This document shows, one piece after another, positions 27,901 to 33,900 of a DNA stretch of 64,000 bases (within the stretch, counting starts at the first letter, position 1; every line of letters begins with the position of its first letter). The notes under the pieces are model-generated. The model saw only the letters and a list, made by a program, of their open reading frames with translations, was not told where the DNA came from and did no database searches. Made by a program: the position numbers and the translations under genes. The DNA comes from Calliopum simillimum (Eukaryota; Arthropoda; Insecta; Diptera; Lauxaniidae), in the NCBI GenBank assembly GCA_951812925.1, contig OX638372.1:70449407-70513406 (forward strand), read 5' to 3'.

Positions 27901-30900
27901 AGACGAGACACGGGTATTTTCTTTAAACGTCTACCATAAGAATTTTTTGGATTTTCTCATGTGTTTTTTTTTTGTGTCGGAGCGTGTTATTTTTCACATG
28001 CTTAACGGAAAATTATCATTAACTGCGAAACGACTCAAAATATTTTTGCTGTGATGACGATTCTTTACTGCATGGACATTGACATTGAAAATTTGTTGTG
28101 ACATCTTTGCTTAATTAATTCAAATTGAAGCAGAGTTTGAACTATTTTGATGCAAGTGTCCTTATTATTTGTCACATGACTACATATTATTTCCCACTTA
28201 TAGAAGTTATTTCTAAAAGGTCCCAGTTATAGAGGGAAACCCCATGTTATAGAGGCGAAAATGCACAAAAACTTTAAAAATCGTATCCCAGATATAGATG
28301 TTTGATAGTCCCAGTAATAGAGGCATTTTGTTGCAAAAGTGCTGAGGTACCAGAGCGACCCGCGAGGACTAGCTCAAAGTCTCAGGCGAGATCCTCAACT
28401 CACCGCGCTGGGCCGAAGGGCTTTCAACACAATTTCACTCACGATAGTATCCAAATTCAAAACCGAATAAAACAACCTACTCCTTCCAACTTCTACCCAC
28501 CCAAGAATGATGTCTTACAATTTATGATGTCACCTGCGAAAAATCGAAACATCACTCACCTCAATACCCCATTATCTCAGCAGAGCCCTTCTCAAATATG
28601 AATCTTACTCACAGTTTATTATTAACTTTATAAACCATTTATGTCCCAAAAAATAAATTTAAATAAAAGGTACATGACAATGCCACTGTCGCCGGCTTAC
28701 TTAAAACAAATTTTAAAATTTCAATCATCAAAAGAGCCATAAAAAAACCATATTTTTGTCATAATGGAAAAACAAATTAAATTAAGTAGAAAGTTAAATC
28801 CCCACCCGATGAATCTTATATATATGACAAGTTAGCACTTCCAAAACTACAACTAACCAACCACTGGCAACACCGCACCAACCCAATTTGCACTCACTTT
28901 CCAACGCGCACTCTTTGATTCAGAATACAAAACCCCACATGAAATTATTTAAATTTGTTTAAAACATTCCATTCCAAAAAGGAAAAGGAGAACTTCCTTT
29001 ATGCTGTAATTCTTTACAAATCTATGCAAAAGGCTAAATATAGTATGCTTGTCAAGTTCTTCTGGATGTCGGCAAATTCGTCTAATGATATGATTGTGGT
29101 GATCATTGAAACTTAACGAAAACCAGCCTTCCAATAATTTTTTTTTTTTTTTTTTACTAAAACACATTGAATAGTAAACTGAACCAAACGATTTCATCTG
29201 ATCCATGCCTGTTGGTAGCAAATAAAAAAAAATGAGAAAAATTACATCCAAATATCCAAGAGTAAAATGTCAGTTGGTTTAGTTATCTCTTATAAACAAA
29301 GGTCGGCACCACTACATTAACAATAGCTTGTAGTTTTGCAAAGGGAGAAAAAATAAAACAATAAACAAATCATTTTATTTTGTTGTCAAATCATAATTTA
29401 TAAAAAAATCAGTTTGCCTGTACACGAAAAAACATGTGTTTCAAAAATTTTTATTTTTTAAAATTGTATGAAGGTGAATTGTGTTTTATCTATTGAATTG
29501 ACAGAGAAACAAGTTTGGTACCCAAGCAAGTAGAAGAGGATCAAGATTTAATTACAACAAGAACAATAATTTTTTTCGCTCGGATTCAGTTTCGGAGAGA
29601 TAGCAGTCAAAAGATCCGGATTAAGCTAAAAGTGAAGAAGTCCTTTAAATATTTATTAGGGTCAAAAGAAAGATATTTTAAAAATCTTTTAGTCTTTTAC
29701 CGGTCCAGTTCTCGAAATTGGTAGATATTTTTTAAACAAAAAATTGTATCATTGGCTCATAGTTTCAGAAACATATTAAGGAAGCTTAAGAATAGCACTG
29801 GAGATGACCGGTGTCATCATAACTTAGTCCGCAGTTGAACCATTTCGAATTTTTTATAAACTCTAAAATAGTTTGGGGCTCTTTTGAGCGAAATCTGCAA
29901 GAGAAATGAAGAATGTACTCTTCGACGTCAGTATCTTTATAAATCCTACAAAGATGTCATACGTCAGTGAGCTCGAATCTTGAGGTGTGCCTCTGTATAA
30001 AATAGTGCCCTGTAATGACCCAAAATAAAATTCAGAGGCATCTCCTATCTAATGAGATAGTTCTTCTTGTTCTACTAGCGTCATAATGTGGCCATATCGC
30101 CTTCAACGTGGAACATGTTGTCAAATCAGACCACCTAAGATTAGCCCACAAAAAAAAAATGTTGAATCAATGCAAGTGGTTTCATAACATATGTTTTAGA
30201 AATTGTGTCAGTTGAAGACCCTTTCCTAGCAAGTCCTTCAGTATCAATAATAGGTCATATCTGAAGTAATTTTCTTCATAGAATTCTTATTCTCTATCAC
30301 GCAAAGATTCTTAAAAATTATAGCCTAATCGCAATTTATACATTTTTTTTTTTTTAGTGTACATATTTTACGAATGGGTGACGCAAATCGACTTTCTCAG
30401 TCGACTGCTCGATTCATACTGAATGAAAATATTTTTATTTTTTGACATAGAAATAAAATTTTATGCTCACATTTTGTATACATGTGAACTTTGTTCTCTA
30501 GGGGTACCCCTTGCCGAACTTTGCTTATAAACAAATTTTTAAAATAATAAAAAATTAATTTTTTAAGTAATGAATTCTTTGAGTCATGACTTCTTAATAA
30601 TTTTCTGCTCCGCCGTCCAATTTGCCGTCCAATTTAGCAAACGATTATTAATAGTTTTTGTATCCATAAAGAAATAAGGTCATTAAGTATTTTTATAACT
30701 TTTATTCCATTGATACAAGTTTTACACGGCGAGCCTTAACCAAAATAAAGTTTTATTTTAACCACGAAAATTCGGCGTATGCAGGATTATTCTATACAAA
30801 AACACTAATTCATAACTGTAAATAAAAGTTTCGTACCTGATCGTCTGAAGAAGACATTGCATTTTTTTTTTGACTGCATTTATTTTCATATTGTTTTAAA

Positions 30901-33900
30901 TTTGAAGAAAAAGAAAAAAAAAAAAAATTTTCTGCATGTCTGTAAATTTAAAAACTGCAAACCAAAAAATTTTATCTGATTTCATTCAGGAGATGTTGAA
31001 TTTTAAACTATTTATTAACCTTTTTTAAAAAAATCGGTTTTTCGTATATAAGAAAAACACAAACAAAAACAAGATTTTCAATTTTTAATCCGATCCCGGT
31101 CTTAGAATTACTCTACTACGTCTGGATTTTGAGATATCCTTACATAAAAGTTTAAAGGAAACCATTTTTTCCTATTTTTGATATTATAAAACAAGACAAG
31201 GTAATTTTAATTCTTAGAATCTGGTATGACAGCTAATAGCCCTAGCTTTTTTCTTCAAAACTCAATCGGACCAATATCGATATCTTTTTTTTTTTTTGTC
31301 GGAGATATCTTAACCTAAAAAGATAATAAAGTGCAAAAACACGATTTTTGGCTATATTGGATGTTATATGCACGACGCACAAAATTTTTCTGTGAATTTC
31401 TATTACCAAAATCATTTGGTACTCTTTTTTGCCTTCAAATTGAACTATCGAATAGTCATCTGCAATATCTGCCTGCAAAGTTATGTTTATTTTAAAATCA
31501 CACCATGAAACTCAAAGTTAAAAATCTGGATTTTCGGCCACATTTGAGGTAGTATACAGTACGGACGAAATTATTCTGCTCTTTTTTACTAACCGAATCG
31601 TTTAAAACTATTCTTTATCTTTAAAATGAGCTACGAAGTGGTCTCCTGTGATTGTTTTCTACAAAGAAGTTATTTTTTGTCGGCGACATTGAATAGCCCA
31701 GATCTTCCTGTTTAAACCATAACCAATTGGAAAAGTTAAAGTTTTAGTTTGAAGAAAAGATAAGGGCTATTCAACACATCTGATAAAAGTGAACTTCACA
31801 TACATCCATGTCATTTGTCTGAAAATAGCGTTCTCTGCACTTTAAATTAAGGATAACTCAGATCGCAGACGTGATAGGAAAAAACTGTTGCCAGATTTGG
31901 AATCAGCGACATCAGTCAAAAAAAGTTATCGAGATCAAATTCAGATTGATTTTCACTCAATTTGTTGCACTGTGTAATCAAACTACAATATTTTTTTACT
32001 TGTTGTGTAAAAGACATTTTTTTAGCAGAGCTAAATTATAACTTATCTTCTTTTTCATTTTAGTATTCTTCTATTGCTCATTCTGTTATCAACGCACACA
32101 ACAATACTAACAACCTTGGCAATAGAAATCAACAATTTTTTAAACCTCAAAAAAGTGTTCATATTCGTAATTTAAGTTCATGTTCAGATCAAGAAAACGA
32201 TTTCGAACAAATGCTTCAGCAAAACTTAGAAGACGCCTATCAAGAAAACTATCGAAAACCTTTGGAAGGTGACGATGAACCCACATCTTCAAAGTGTATA
32301 ACTTCTACAGCAAATCAGTTAGACAAAAGTATGAGAAAACTTCGAGTTAGTAAAACTGAAGGACGTTTAGAAGGACCTTCAGAGGCTCTCCTTTATAGGT
32401 AAGTAACAAACATGAATTTATTTTTACTTACATACACTGGCGAGCAAAATGAGTGCATGTTTGAAACTGGTCTATTAACATGCCCATAAAACCGTTAACA
32501 CCGAAGCAAATGGTTTGAGTTTTTGAGAGTTTATTCTCAATTTATTTAGCTATCATATGGTATCAATTTCAATCGGCAATACACTAAAAAACTTAATGGT
32601 AGTTTTGGCCAAGATTTATGCTAAATGTACAAACATAACAACATGAATAATTGATATATTAGCTAAAAATATTCCAATCTACCTCAAACTTTTAAAAAAA
32701 TTAACGCCATCTTGACGAAACTAAAAATATTTAACACCAAGTGTATTTTTACCCAAATTAACACATTCGAAAAAATCGAGTTTTCTGAGGTCTTTTATGA
32801 AAAAAAAAATGTCCATGATAAATTTCCACACTCAAATTAATACCATGTGATAGCTCAATAAATAGAAAATAAACTCTAAAAAATTCATACCATTTGCTTC
32901 GGTGTTAACGGTTTTATGGGCATGTTAATAGATCTGTTTCAAACATACACTCAGTTTTGCTCGCCAGTGTATGAATTTATATGGAAGACTGTAATAAAAG
33001 CATGTGTAGATACTAAATTTATCCATCGCAGTGTCAGTTATAATCCAATTATGACGTATTACATCCCAACTTCTGGTACTTAGGTCATATGTGGGCATTT
33101 CCATTGTAACGGGTGCGACAGATTCGGGCCAATTTTTCGGTTTAAAATAAATTGTGGATAAACGCGTCAGAAAGGTATCTAACTTTAGAAGTGTCAACTA
33201 TCCCGATCTTGTTATTGGGTGTTGGAATTAGTTTTAAAGGTTTTCTAAGAGATGCCGTAACTATCAATAGATCGCATCGGGTACACCTGTGACTATATTC
33301 ATTTCAAAGCACATTGTCTAAGCTTCATTTTTCAGTATGTGTCATTCCACTGAAGTGTAAACAACATATATTTTTTTCTCTGTGAACATGTCGACTTTCG
33401 TTCCAACAAAACGCAATTTGCGGGAAGGTTTACTTTTGTGCTTCCATTTGAAGAAAAAAGCGGTTGAAGCACAACGCACGCACGCTGGCGATGAAAAGTG
33501 GATCCATTACGATAATCCTAAGCGAAAAAAATCGTGGGGACCACCCGGCCATGCATCAACATCGACGGCCAAGCCGAATATTCATGGCGCCAAGCTTATG
33601 CTGTGTATTTGGTGGGATCAGAAGGGTGTCGTGTACTATGAGCTGCTAAAACCTAACGAAACCATCCAACAACAATTGATGCAATTGAGCCGAGCATTAA
33701 AGGTTAAACGGCCGGAATATGCCAAAAGACACGACAAAGTGGTTTTTCAACATGACAACGCACGGCCACATGTTGCAAGAACCGTCAAGGAAACGTTGGA
33801 GGCGCTGAATTCGGATGTGCTACCCCACCCGCCTTATAGCCCAGACATAGCCCCTTCCGACTACCACCTATTCAGATCGATGACTCATGGCTTGGCTGAG

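Noticed and set aside
28302..28601. 99-codon open frame in a GC-richer patch
   Set aside because: No recognised domain, no conserved start, inside Atg9 intron 10; kept only as a possible retroelement remnant.
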